The notes beneath the pieces are model-generated. The model was not told where the DNA came from. It saw only the letters and a list, made by a program, of their open reading frames with translations, and did no database searches. From Rehmannia glutinosa (Eukaryota > Streptophyta > Magnoliopsida > Lamiales > Orobanchaceae), in contig CM071935.1 in assembly GCA_016081115.2 (NCBI GenBank), forward strand, positions 20,440,653 through 20,504,652: a stretch of 64,000 nucleotides of DNA, given 5' to 3'. This document shows, one piece after another, positions 33,107 to 45,395 of the stretch. The first letter of the stretch is position 1. Every line of letters starts with the position of its first letter. Made by a program: the position numbers and the translations under genes.

Positions 33107-36019
33107 ATGGGGTCCAAGAAAAAATCAAGTTCTACCAAAACACCTCGCAATAGGGGCATGTCGATCTCAGGCAAGTTTTCTTTGACTTTGGATTTTGATC
33201 ATTTAAATTTGATCTGGGAGTTTGTTTTTGTCTCTCAAATGGGGGAAGAGCAAAGACTGTTTCTTTTGTGTTTTTCGGATGTTATGATTTTGTAGTTTTA
33301 ATCACATGTTCTGAGTATAAGAATATATGATTATTTTAGCTATTTTGTTGGATTTGATTGTGGATAGTGCTGTGGTTGCAGGGATTGAAAGGATGTTGAC
33401 TAATTGGTTTTTCCGTACTTGTTAAATTAACAATTGTGCTTGCTTTTTATATGTATATATTGTTTGTGTGGTGTTTAGCTATTTGATTACCATTGGCATT
33501 GCCCTTATCAGGATTTACTTTGTTGAGGTGGGATGTGGGGGTTTGCTTAGGTGCCACCACATGGGCAGTAATATGCGTAAAAAGACGTGTGTGCGTGCTT
33601 GTTGATGTAATTATCTATGCAAGACGTATACGAGTGAGTACCTCTTTAGGAAGATAGTCGAGTGTTCTGAACATTGCTCTAAAGAACTTGTTCAATGATA
33701 TTTGAGAAATCCCGGAACGTTTATTATTGATCCACTTGAATTGGAACTACAAGGTAATAGCAGATATGTTCCTTCTGGATATGACTCAATTCTGATAGTG
33801 ACATGGAAATTGAGATTTTAATTGGTTCCGTCCTCTCTTGCTGTGGAAATTTCTCTTTTGTACGGATGTTTGGAGAATTTATAACATTTTAGACTGGAGC
33901 TATCTGCATGTTGGATTTTGGTCCATCTTCTACAAAGTGAAATAATGTTGGCTATTGTTAAGTTGTGACTATATGATGGCACGAAGACTAAACGGTTGCC
34001 GAGATACCCGTGCTACAGTTATTTATTTGCTGAACTGTTACACCAATGCACCATCATGTTGAACTGGTATAACTGTGGGAGGACTAACCAGTGGTACTAA
34101 TGTTCACTTAATTTAGTAACATTTAGTGGTCAAAGTTTAGTCTAACGCTGAATCATGTATAGCTCAGCTGCGTACGGAGAAGAGTAATATATGGGTGTGT
34201 AATCTCGAGTTTATGCATATTAGTTTACTTTGAATAGTAACTTCCAATGAAAATTTACCCTGGAAATGGCTGCTCTTTATAGATTTAAATAGTGCATCTC
34301 TGCTGGTTTAAAAAAAAAGATATTCCTGGTTGAGTTCAGGGATCTGGTTTTGTGCTCCTTATTATTGTGAATATCTGCTTTTGCAGGACTTCGTATGAAG
34401 CACCAACAAGAATTAGAAAATTTAAGTTTGACCACACAGCCATTCAAGACACTGAAGCTTTTCCTTCTTGCCATCATACAATATCTCAGACAATCATTAG
34501 CATATCTTTTGTCACATGGTTGGCTTATGTTGTTGAGTGCCATTGTTGTGATTGCGGGGATACTACTTGTTGCTGTTGACGGTCCTCATGAGAAGGTAAT
34601 CCTAAATTGGCCAAGAGTAGTTGTAATGTTTTACCACAGTCTTAGCGATTATGCAACAGTTTTTTGTGTTGCTTTTTTGTTGAAAGAAATTTAGATCTCC
34701 AAACTTTATTTTTGGGGAAAAAAAAAGACGATTCTCTTGTTTCATAAATTTTCTTTCGTTTTTTTTAATCATATAAATCATCTGGTGCTTTTGTGGTTAA
34801 ATGGTTGACTCATCTTTGGTTCATTCCATTTCTTAATTTGAAATACAGCATGTTGAGGAAGTTCTACGTTATCTGCGATTCGGATTATGGTGGGTGGGTC
34901 TTGGTGTTGCATCTTCCATTGGACTGGGTAAGCAAAATTGATTGATGAGCATGTGCATTCTATTTTCTTCATGTTCTTAACCATAATGATTTATTGATCA
35001 TTTAGGTGACTGAAGCTGACTTTTAAATCCTTTGTTCTTCGTTACATTTTAATCATATTACGTTTGGAATGTCTAGTCCTATTTTTGCCAAATGATATTA
35101 ATCTGTCATTTTAAGTTCTTTTTGATAAACATGCATTAGAAAACATAGCCTAGAGAGCAATCTAACTACTTCAACTTTCTAAAAGTATGACAAGTACACA
35201 CGCTTTCTCACAAAACATCTTTGGATGATTATCTGATCTCGTTTTGTTGTTATATTCTTTTGTAGGTTCTGGACTGCACACTTTTGTTCTCTATCTGGGA
35301 CCTCATATTGCATTTTTCACTATAAAATCAACGCAATGTGGTCGAGTAGACATTAAAAGTGCACTTTATGATACAATACAATTAAAAGAGGTCCTCATGG
35401 CTTGGCAAGGATTGTTCTGAATTTGGGCCCCGTTGTTTCCGTCCTCACATGGTGTACGGATTCCCCTTAGTAGCATATTGCCCCAGATTCAGTTAGAAGC
35501 AATACTGTGGGGTTTTGGGACTGCACTTGGCGAGCTTCCCCCTTATTTCATTTCAAGGGCAGGTATGTACTTTCACCTAGATGTCTACTGTTTTTTTGTC
35601 CTTTTAAGTGAATTGCGTTTGCGTGTGGCCTTGAGGTGTTACTTAAAAAACTTTTATCATAGTTGTACAAATATTAGAGATAGGTCATCTTAGGATGATG
35701 GAAGCTTTTTACACGATTAAACATAGCCAAAAGGTGATGTTTCTACTTCGTAAAATTACAAATTATACCTTTAAATTGCTATGTTGGTTGCCTTTTCTAC
35801 ACTGTTGGCTTATTTTGTAGGGGATAATCACAAAAACTATTCCTGAGGTTTGGGTCAGTTACAAAAAAACCCAGAGGTTATTGAAAATTACAAAAGACCC
35901 ATTGAGGTTTGATTCTCTGTTACACTTTACCCCATTAATAAGAAAAAACATTTTAAACACCCCTTTATATTGATAAGAATATTACAATTATCCCCTTGCA
36001 TTTAACACATAATCAAACC

Positions 36020-36050
<31 letters not shown>

Positions 36051-37910
36051 AAGTTTCAAACATCTCTGGGTTTTCTTTTGTAATTAACCCAATCTTCAGG
36101 GTTAGTTTTTGTAATTATACCTATTTTGTATAATGAACTCTCTTTTAGTCACTGACTCACTGGTAAGTGGAAATTGAGGTTAACATTGTAATTTTTTTTG
36201 ATTGATGTTATCATTAAGTTAAACGGCTTGTTTTAACGTGTGAATGAACTTACATGTAAACTCTTCTTTATACAGCAAGCTTGTCAGGTGGTAAAGTAGA
36301 TGCTGTGGGAGAATTGGATGTTTCCTCGACAGGAGATGTTGGATTTATATCTGCCCGTCTAAATCAAATCAAGCGCTGGTTCCTGTCACATGCTCAGTAT
36401 TTGAACTTCTTCACAATTTTAGTTCTCGCTTCGGTAATTTCCTTCACTTCATATCTTCGATAATGATTTCTTTTGCATGGCTTGCAATTTTCACCTGTTG
36501 TTATTCGAGACCTGTTTTTTGTATGTCTATATTCTGTATGGAGTAAATTCCTCTTTTCTCAAATTATATGCCTGGCTTATCTGATGGACAAGAGACCTGG
36601 ATCTTTTCTTTGTTTTTCGGGAAAATTACAAAAAATACCCCTGAGGTTTGGTGTAGTTACAAAAAAAACTAGAAAAGTTTCAAAATTACAAAAACTACCC
36701 ATGAGGTTTGATTTTGCCTTAATTTTAAGGGGTTTACTATAATATTTCTATAATGTAGAGGGGGCCTTTGAAATTATTTTTCTTATGAAGGAAAAAACTG
36801 TCAGACGTAATCAAACTGTAAGGGATTTTTTGTAATCTTGAAACTTCTCTGGGTTTTTTCGTAATTACCTCAAACCTCAAGGGCAATTCTTGTAATCATC
36901 CCTTTTTTTCCTGATTTAAATGATGCATTAGTTCCTTAAAACCTTTTAGTCCAAAGTGATCTTCATCTTTTCGGTTTAGCCGCATTATAGCTGCTACTGG
37001 ATTTTCTCATTTCCGTGGGAATATTTTTGTAGGTACCTAATCCTTTATTTGATCTTGCGGGCATAATGTGCGGACAATTTGGAATTCCTTTCTGGAAGTT
37101 TTTTCTGGCAACGATGTTTGGCAAAGCAATAATCAAGACTCACATACAGGTATGTAATTGTCATTCTTTAAACTTTTGACATTCCTAAATTACATGAATT
37201 ATTTTCTTATCGAACGTAAAAATCTGCAGACGGTGTTTATCATTTCTGTTTGCAACAACCAACTTCTTCACTGGATAGAGAACGAACTTATTTGGGTACT
37301 CAGCTTTGTACCTGGTTTCGACTCTATTTTATCGAACGTCATTTCCAAGCTTCATTCCATGAAAGACAAATACTTGGCCACCAAAGCTCATGTTCCTGCA
37401 AATATCAAGGTTCTTGCATTTCTAACTTCCGTAATCTATACTTATGTGAATGGATAACTACAAAAACCATTCCGCATAATTACAAAAGCTCCAGTTATCT
37501 TTCGAAAATTACAAATACCCCTACTCTTGAGGTTTGTATTTATCTAACAAATACCCAGTGCACTTTGTAATATAGAAACAAATATCGAGGGGTTATTTTT
37601 AATTTTGAAAGATAATTGAGTTTTTTTTGTAATTAAGCTAAACCTCAGGGGTAGTTTTGTAATTAACCCTTATGTGAATTTATTTTTGTACTTACTAGTT
37701 TATTTTCATACTCAGGGCAAGAAATGGGAATTTTCTCTCGCTTTCATATGGAATACCGTAGTTTGGTTCATGCTAATGAACTTTTTCGTCAAGATTGTGA
37801 ACGCAACTGCAGAACAGTATCTAAAGAAACAACACGATAAAGAAATTGCTGCGTTGAAGAATAAATCATCAAAGCAATCTGATGAATCTGATACTTCTTC
37901 ATCTAGATGA
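33107..37910 (+). CDS. KMS1/KMS2-like vacuole membrane protein (VMP1 family), 8 coding exons
   Basis: Exons: 33107-33170, 34387-34595, 34849-34927, 35266-35562, 36276-36433, 37033-37149, 37230-37409, 37716-37910. The joined length is 1299 nt (432 codons plus stop), close to plant KMS proteins. ATG 33107 precedes a basic N-terminus and MSISGLRMKHQQELENLSL; SGLHTFVLYLGPHIAFFTIK, PPYFISRA, NQIKRWFLSHAQYLNFFTIL, PLFDLAGIMCGQFGIPFWKF and FIISVCNNQLL are family landmarks. Several hydrophobic segments and the VTT/DedA-like region (about residues 215-345) indicate an ER/endomembrane multi-pass protein; relatives act in early secretory traffic and autophagy. All splice sites are GT-AG except intron 1 (CAG/GCAAGT, a GC donor). 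Problem: exon 4 reads TGA at 35418-35420 because bases seem missing near 35387, 35395 and 35431; the frame is restored afterwards. Pseudogene or sequence error. Confidence 0.88.
35820..36121. mobile_element. Mutator-type MITE in intron 4 (302 bp)
   Basis: Flanked by TATTTTGTA at 35811-35819 and 36122-36130, an exact 9-bp duplication. The left end GGGATAATCACAAAAACTA pairs with the inverted right end GGTATAATTACAAAAACTA. A T-run of about 26 lies near 36026-36051. No coding content. Confidence 0.85.
36619..36902. mobile_element. Mutator-type MITE in intron 5 (284 bp)
   Basis: The left end GGGAAAATTACAAAAAATAC and the inverted right end GGGATGATTACAAGAATTGC, both followed by CCCTGAGG- or CCTTGAGG-type sequence, belong to the family of the intron 4 element. 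The flanking T-rich target (TTTTTC on both sides) blurs the 9-bp duplication. Confidence 0.75.
37451..37669. mobile_element. Mutator-type MITE in intron 7 (219 bp)
   Basis: TTATGTGAA flanks it at 37442-37450 and 37670-37678. The ends GGATAACTACAAAAACC and inverted GGGTTAATTACAAAACTACC match the other two intronic MITEs. Shorter through internal deletion. Confidence 0.82.
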
Positions 37911-38226
37911 TATTTTTTTCGATTTTTCATCCCATTATACATTATATTTTGTTTTACATTTCACTTTACGATTAGAAATAGGGGTTAGAGTTCTGGGTGA
38001 CGATTATATAGTCATCGCTTACGCCCCCGACAAGAAAATGCATTTGTAAGTCCCCCATTTGAAGCTTTTGTACAGAAGGAACAGATACTGTGATGTTTAT
38101 TCTGTGTAAGATCAGAGGAGGGCACTGGGCAGTGCTTTTTATTCCCAGGGGGAGTCCAAAGACATTGTTTACAGTTTAACATGAAATTTAGGAACTTGAA
38201 CGTTCTTTGGGCAATGCAGGTTATGA

Positions 38227-38283
38227 TTTATTTATTTATTTATTATTATTGTTGTTGTTATTATTATTGTTATTGTTATTAAT
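38227..38283. repeat. TTTA/TTA/TTG simple-sequence repeat
   Basis: Run of (TTTA)n passing into (TTA)n and (TTG)n, about 300 bases beyond the stop codon of the KMS-like gene. Confidence 0.85.
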
Positions 38284-38901
38284 GCATCTTGTGGTTTCTG
38301 TTATGTACCAAATATTGAGTACTTAAAAACCCAAGAAATTTCTCAAAACTGGAATAGAATCCCCCTTTCTCTCTCTTCTTTTCTCTCACTTCTCTCTAAA
38401 AACCTAAAAGTTGCGGACCTTCCCCTCTCCCTCCTCATCTCTCACCTCCTTCCCCTCCCCTTCCTCCGATGGGGAGTCATGGTTTTGTCAAAGGGGGTTG
38501 GTGGCCTGTGAACGATGCGTGGCAGTGGGCGGCAGATTAGGACGGGTTGATGGTGTAAGAGTTGTTCGGATGAGGGAAACTGATTTAAGATTATGTTTAG
38601 TTGTTGTTTTGTTTTTGGCTTATTTCTGTTTTTTTTTTTTCTCTCTGTTTTTTGTGTGGTTTTGTTTCCATTCTCATATTTTTTGGTCTTGTTTTGGATT
38701 TCTCTCTCATTAGTTTAAATTTTAGGTATTTTAGTTGTGTTTGTTTTTCGCTGTTTTTTTGTTTGTTGATGCTGGATGAGTGGATGAGGGACGAAATTCG
38801 TACGCAGGTTAGTTTGCCTGACTTGCAGTGCGTGATGGTTGTTCGTGCCCAGTGTTTGTGGTTGTTGCAGCCGTTTGGCTAGTCTCTTAGGGAGCGGCTT
38901 A
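38284..38901. other. Intergenic segment with CT-rich tract; not identified
   Basis: A CT-rich block (38365-38470) is followed by moderately GC-rich DNA with a 100-codon frame (38411-38713) and then T-rich DNA. The layout, CT-rich leader then ATG (38470), resembles the 5' part of a gene or LINE, but no family motif is seen. Confidence 0.3.
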
Positions 38902-39298
38902 GGGCGCGATTGGATATGTTTTCATTTTGAAAAATTTTATTTTGTTAGAGAATAGTGGTCGAAGAAAAAAGATGAATTTTGATAGTGTGATTGGATGTGA
39001 GATGGAAAAGTAATGATGAAAGTTGATTTGATTTAAAAATAGTAAAATAATGATTGGATATGACTGGTAGTTAGGAATGTGTGAGTGAGTGAATAGTAAA
39101 ATTTGTGGGAGAATGTGTAATAATGATTAGTCTTTTGTAAAAAAAAATGTGTAGATGTGATTGATAGGGGAAAATATGAAAAAAGTGAAAGTGAGAGAAT
39201 AATATATTTTCTAAAATATTCATAAACAATCGCATGTTCGGTCAAAAAAAATTCTCCAGCGGAACGAAAATGAAATCTCCTTCACATCCAATCGCGCC
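38902..39298. mobile_element. MITE copy 1 (397 bp, GGCGCGATTGG ends)
   Basis: The left end GGGCGCGATTGGATATG matches the inverted right end GGCGCGATTGGATGTG. It is about the same length as, and alignable throughout with, copy 2 at 39476-39871 (shared AAAGTTGATTTGATTTA, AATAGTAAAATAATGATTG, CAATCGCATGTTCGGTC). TTA precedes it, suggesting a Harbinger/Tourist-type 3-bp target, though the right flank reads ATA. Confidence 0.75.
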
Positions 39299-39475
39299 AT
39301 AATCATTAAGCAACTATTTTCAATTCAAATTTACTACAACATGGTAAAAACAATTAAACGATAATTATAAAAGAAACTCCATTTTTTATACTTTTATTCC
39401 TTTCCCACATTTTTCTAAATTTTTTATCCCTTATTTATTTCTCAAACTTAATTCTTGTTGAGTACAAAAGATTAT
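39299..39475. other. Spacer between the twin MITEs
   Basis: AT-rich, no feature recognised. Confidence 0.4.
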
Positions 39476-39871
39476 GGGCACGATTGAATATGCTTTTATT
39501 TTAAAATTTTTCATTTTGCTAGAGAATAGCGGTGAAAAAAAATTGGACGAAAAAGATAAATTTTGAGAGTGTGACTGGATGTTAGATGAAAAAGTAATAA
39601 TGAAAGTTGATTTGATTTAGAAATAGTAAAATAATGATTGAATATGATTGGTAGTTAGAAATATATGAGTGAGGAATAGTGAAATTTGTGGGAGAATGTG
39701 TAATAATGATTATTTTTTTGTGAAAAAATATGTAGATGTGATTGATAAGAGAAAAAATAAGAAAAAGTGAAAGTGAGAGAATATTATATTTTCATAAACA
39801 ATCGCATGTTCGGTCAAAAAAAATTCTCCAACGGAAGAAAAATGGAATCTCCCTCCCATCCAATCGCGCCC
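39476..39871. mobile_element. MITE copy 2 (396 bp)
   Basis: Ends GGGCACGATTGAATATGC and inverted GGGCGCGATTGGATGGG. Same orientation as copy 1, about 85 percent alike by eye. TTA follows the right end; the left flank is TTAT. Confidence 0.75.
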
Positions 39872-40141
39872 TTAGTTTCCTCAAAGGGAGTGTTGAGTCT
39901 GCTTTGCATAACTCCTTGACATTTGTTAGTGGAAGGAGCCTATTTTGTCAGTTGGCAACAAATTGTAATTTTAAGTTCGAGTCATCAATAAAATTCTATC
40001 GTTTGAAAAGAGAAAAGAAAAAAAGCCACTTCTCGTCTTCACTTAATAGCACTTTTTGTCCGGTGAAAAGAAAAAAAGGAAACCCAAGAAATTTATTTTG
40101 TTTCTTTCCTTAGAATTTAGAATTTATTTTATATGTGCTTA

Positions 40142-43100
40142 TTTTTTTTTTTTAACAATCGAAAGAAGCTTTATATTAAAACTCAGAACTGTGCTTTACA
40201 AACGTGGCACAAATGCCAAATGCCTAATCAAGGTACACAGGTCCTTGACAGGAAACATCCACAATTGGATCAAAGGAAATAAACACAACACTTGGAGGGA
40301 ATAAACAAGCCATAAGCATAACAAAAGAAATAAACAAACACAAATCTAGCAAGCTGCCACGCAGCCCAAACCCCACCCATCCCAAGCCAAAAAGGTGCCA
40401 AAATAGACAGACAGAGAAATAACCTCAACTGGATGAATACATCCCTAAAGGATACACCCTCTCGATCATAAGTGTTTTAGGAACAAGTCTCAAACTCATT
40501 CCATTCCGTCCACGCAAGAGAAACAGTATCCAACTCCGATGTGACTCTCCCTTCAAACATCCACGAATTCCTCGTCTTCCAAAGCCACCATAGGATATAC
40601 GTAGATAATTGGACTCTATCTTGAAAGACCTTATCCCAGTATCCCAAACAAAGATTACCCCACTATTGACGAATCGAGCAATTTGGACTGATTCCTTTCG
40701 ACCACCACACCGGGGAAAGACTCCACACCTTAACAGCCCTTTCACAGGTAAAAGGAAGATGTTCCAAAGTCTCTTCAGCAGCACCGCACCATTTACAAAT
40801 AATATCCGCTTTGATCCCCCTACGGGAAATCTGGCTTTGCACCGGGACAATACCATGTAAGCACTTCCAAAGAAACATCTTCACCTTACCTTTGATCTTG
40901 AGCTTCCAAGCCTTCATCCACGACTCACAAGAATACTTCCGACTGTTACTCCCTTCGGGCTGATCAAGGAGTTTTTCTTCACAGAGGGCCTTATAGGCCG
41001 ATTTCACCGAATAAATTTGGTCCTTTGTAAGCGTCCAAATAATTTTATCTTTATCCCAATCCGACTGAATAGGGGTCTCAAGGATAGCATGAGCTTCATG
41101 AGGTAGGAATAAACTGTGGATGAGATCACCATTCCAATTTTTCCCCTGATCCAACAAAAGCTCGCACCCACGTACCAAACCGAACAGAATTAGGCCGCCC
41201 AAGAGGGATTGAGAACACCCTTTTCTAATCCACGGATGCTCCCAAATTCGCATAGATTTACCATCCCCAATAGCAAAACAAAGGCCTTGATTGAGCACTG
41301 TTTAGCATTGATAATACTCTTCCAAATAAATGAATCTGTTGGTTTAGCACAAGTATTAAGAACGCCACCCTTTGGACAATATTTCGCTCTAAGAACCTTA
41401 CTCAGAGTCTATCGGGTAGATCAACACCCTCCAAAGTTGTTTAGCCAATAATGCATCGTTAAACCGCCCATATCTTGAAATCCCATACCGCCCATATCCT
41501 TGGGCATCGCCATGCTACTCCATTTGATCCAATGCATCTTGAAATGGCCATTATCCGAATGCCCCCACCGAAATTAGCCAAAATCTTGTTGAAATCAGCG
41601 CACGTACCTTTAGGGAGCTTGAAGCAAGCCAAATATATATGTTGGAAGAGCACTCGAACCGACTTGATGAGGACCTCTCTCCCCGCCATGCTAAGAAAAT
41701 TGTTTTTCCAATTCCCAATTCTTCTTTTTGCTTTTCACGCATCAATGACACACTTAAAGATTTCCCTCTTTGACCGATTAGAAGTGGCGGGCCGAGATGC
41801 TTCAACCGACTGCTTCTTTGGATGCCACTAAGAATCTCGCCTATTGTCGCTCTTCCATCCGCCCGGAGTATTGTTAATGAAAAATATTGATGACTTCTCC
41901 ATATTCACCTTTTGACCCGAGGCCATGCAAAAAACGGTGCAGATATCTTTAATAATGGAGGCCTCAAACATATTAGCTTGACAAAATAACAAAGCATCAT
42001 CCGCAAAAAATAAATGGGTCAAAACAGAGCTTTCCTACAGATTTTGACACCAATTAAACAATTCTTAGAGTCGGATTGGCTTAGCGGGTTGGAAAAGGCT
42101 TCCAAATGATTAGAAAGAGATATGGAGATAAGGGATCCCCTTGTCGATCCCTCGAGAAGGAGTGACCAACCCATGAGCCTCACCATTAATCATGAAAGAA
42201 AATGAGGAGGTACTAATGCAAGTAAAAATCCATTGGACAAATTTATGTGGGAACCCCATTCTACTCATAATCATTCTCAAGAAATCCCATTCAACCCTAT
42301 CATACGCTTTAGCCATGTCCAATTTAATAGCCATAAATTTATTTTTAGATCTTCTCAACTTATTCAAATAATGGAAATGCTCGTGAGCCAAAATGACATT
42401 ATCCACAATTTGTCTACCTGGAACAAAAGCGGTTTGACACTCATTGATACAACTATGAAGACACGGCTTAATCTATTGGCCAAAATTTTGGATATGATTT
42501 TATAAACCGTGTTACCACATCGATTGGTCGATAATGAGAAATTGAAGTTGGATTTTTAATTTTAGGAATGAGGGAGACAAGGGTCATATTCAGACTTTTA
42601 AGCATTTTAGAACAGAGGAAAAAATTCTTAATCGCTTCTACATACATCGAATGAATAATGTGCCGATGATGAAAGAAAAATGGAGTCATACCATCGGGGC
42701 CCTGAGCTTTGAAAGGATGGAGTTCGAACAATGCCTCTTTAATTTCCTCATCGAATAACAATCGGATGGGACTTTGTTGTTGCAAGGGGCCGACGAGTTT
42801 GGAATGCCACTCAAAATAGATTGGTCATGACTCGGATTAGAAGAAGTGAACAACTCCCCATAAAAGTTAGAAATCTCACCAGCAATCTCCTCCACTGATT
42901 CACAAATATTACCCCTGATGCCCACGACCCTATCCAACGAGTTCGATTTGTATCTTTGATTCGCACAAGCATGAAAGAATTTAGAGTTTTTATCCCCTTC
43001 CTTAAGCCAATGGTTCCTTGACTGCTTTCAAAACAACTCTTCATTGACATAAGCTTTTTGTAAATCAGTTTTTAGACTCGCCCATTCTTGCCAATCCCTA

Positions 43101-44107
43101 CACCCACCTAACCTATTAAAAGCTTCTAGTCTGTCAGAATTTTCTTTTATAACTTTTGCAGAGTTAGTAGTGGCCTGTTTGTTCCAAGATAAGATATCCA
43201 TTCTACAATTTCTGATGCGGTTTTGGATTTGAAACAGTGGGGTACCTCCATTACTCACTTTCCAAGCCTTATCCACCACCTCCTCAAAACCAGGCATTTC
43301 GACCCATCTTCTATCAAAATAGAACCTCTTCTTGGAGATTTTGGTCGCAGGGGCTGCCTCCAGAAGAAGCAAGCAATGATCCGAGGCTGATCGAAATATG
43401 TGATGCACAATAGCATGAGGCCACCTCATACTCCAATCGGCCGAACTAAAACCTCTGTCAAATCTTTCCTCAATAAAATCATTTCCCATTCTTAAATTAG
43501 ACCAGGTGAATCTATGCCCTAAAAATGGAAGCTCTCTCATTCCCATCTCGTACACAAACTCTCTAAAATCCGAAAATCCACTATCATGACGAACTCTACC
43601 TCCCCTTTTATCCTCCATACTAATGATATCATTGAAGTCACCCATAACAAACCACTTAGCTCCCCATCTACCTTTCTCACCAATTAAGGAACACCACTGA
43701 TTCTTTCGAGTTGAGGGGCATGTATTGGCGTGGAAGAAAACAGCCCAAAACTTATCATTAATGTCTCCCCATTGAAATTCCACAGCAACACAAAAATCCA
43801 GAGAAAAAACTTGTGAGATACTGATTTTCTCACTCCAACACAATAACAAACCACCGCTTTTTCCCTCCGGATTCACACAAATCCATCTATCACGCATTTT
43901 CAAATTCTTACAAACCGTAGCTACAAAAGGTCTCTTTTTTTTAGTCTCACACAAGAAAACAAAATCTGGAAGGTGGAGTCTTATAATCTCCTTGATTTGG
44001 GAAATCGTAGAGGGTCCCCTGCACTCTACAATTCCACACCGCAGCTTCATTGATGAATTTGGGGCCAATCATTGATGAAGGTGGAGTCTTATAATCTCCA
44101 GCCTTCA
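40142..44107 (-). mobile_element. 5'-truncated L1 LINE, minus strand, 13-bp duplication
   Basis: TTATATGTGCTTA at 40129-40141 is repeated at 44108-44120. The T-run at 40142-40155 is the A-tail of a minus-strand insertion. The element starts at ORF2: ORF1 and the 5' UTR are absent. Its 5' end carries an extra copy of a 23-base internal sequence (44077-44099 equals 43969-43991), a sign of template switching during insertion. Confidence 0.88.
40425..44068 (-). pseudogene. L1 ORF2 (endonuclease, reverse transcriptase, zf-RVT)
   Basis: Read leftward. The endonuclease (44068-43300) shows VFLCETKKK, FVMGDFNDI, FLGHRFTWSN and ASDHCLLLL, the E, GDFND and SDH catalytic motifs; the WNCR at its start is in another frame. 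RT follows from about 42780: FELHPFKAQGPDGMTPFFF, LVSLIPKIKNP, AIKLDMAKAYDRVEWDFL (42330-42280) and FADDALLFCQ at 42012-41983, the catalytic block. The zf-RVT-like region at 41000-40690 has SVKSAYKAL, KMFLWKCLHG and CKWCGAAEETLEHLPFTC. The RNase H tail is mostly missing. At least six frameshifts; inactive. The product would nick the target and copy L1 RNA. Confidence 0.88.
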
Positions 44108-44120
44108 TTATATGTGCTTA

Positions 44121-44840
44121 ATTGCTAATAGGATTTGTGGGTTATTGCGTATATCCGATTAATTTCTATATACACAATTAACTATAATATTTGCAATCTC
44201 CACTCAAGGTGTGAATTAAACCCTATAACTACTAGGCTAAGACATAGGAGATCCTCACATGTTTATATAGGTTTCGAATTAATTTTAATTCAAAAGAAAA
44301 AAAAAAGGTTTTGAGTTAATTGCATAAATGCTTTCCTGGACCTATTCTTTAAATAGCCCATAATACTCTTTTTTGCCCCTAGTTTTCGTTTCTTCATGGG
44401 CCAAACAAAATAGCCAATCACAACTCATATTCTTATGGACTGTTTTCTTTTTTTTTTGAAAAGATGGACGGTATGGTTTTAACTTTTAAATATCATTCTT
44501 TGAGATGGGAAATGATGTATTGCTAATTTACAACTGAGATTTTCAAACTTTTATTCCCGATTCTAGGTCATCATCACTATCTACATGAACACGAAATAAG
44601 TAAAATTTTTATAATTTTTTATATGTAATTGTACATCAATAAATATGAAACAAAATGATTATATGTCTGAGCATTAGATTCGAAGTGTTCTTTAAACAGA
44701 ACATAATTTATTATAATATTTTTCTCATTAAAATTTAAACTTCTTATTTATAGTGCAAAATATTTATTCAGTTATTTAGATGTGATGCACTGATGCAGTA
44801 GCATTACCTTTCACTTTTTCACCTTTTATTGATAGATCAT
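44121..44840. other. AT-rich intergenic DNA, no gene seen
   Basis: No open frame or repeat recognised between the L1 and the gypsy LTR. Confidence 0.4.
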
Positions 44841-45395
44841 TGTTGCGGACAAAAAATGAGTTTTTCCAATATTTCTTATTTTTATTATTTCCTGCATTAT
44901 TTAATTAATTCTTTCTATATCATTAATCCTCATTGGACCCAAATATAATTATCCCGCATATAGGTTACGTTTATGCGGTCCACACAAGCCCACACGCTCC
45001 ATACAGACCCGCATGGCCCATCGTCCCATGTATAAAAAAGGTCCCTCATCATTTGTAAGTCTTCTGCATTAATCTAAATTATACGCTCTAGATTACTGTC
45101 TTTTGCTCTAGATTTCTCCTACTTCTGGTACTGACTGAGCGTTGGAGGGTCCCTGGGATAACTCCAGGGCCCGTCTAATAATCGCTTGTGTTGCAGGCAA
45201 GTTCCCAACTAAAGAATTACCAGCTCGGAGAGAAAGTTGGACCATCGTTGACTTTGGATGATCTATCGATTTTAAGCAACATCTTTTTGGTGCCGTATGT
45301 GGAACGTTGCTAAGACGCTTTGTTGGACAATATCCAGGGCAATATGGACGCCCAAAGAGTAGTGAGCGTGATCTCTAAAGGACCTGCGGTACGAA

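Noticed and set aside
38411..38713. 100-codon plus-strand open frame after a CT-rich tract
   Set aside because: Second half is poly-F/L from T-rich DNA; no motif or splice signals that make a gene convincing.
40609..41298. Plus-strand open frames at 40609-40860 and 41209-41451
   Set aside because: Antisense shadows of the minus-strand L1 ORF2 zf-RVT-like region.
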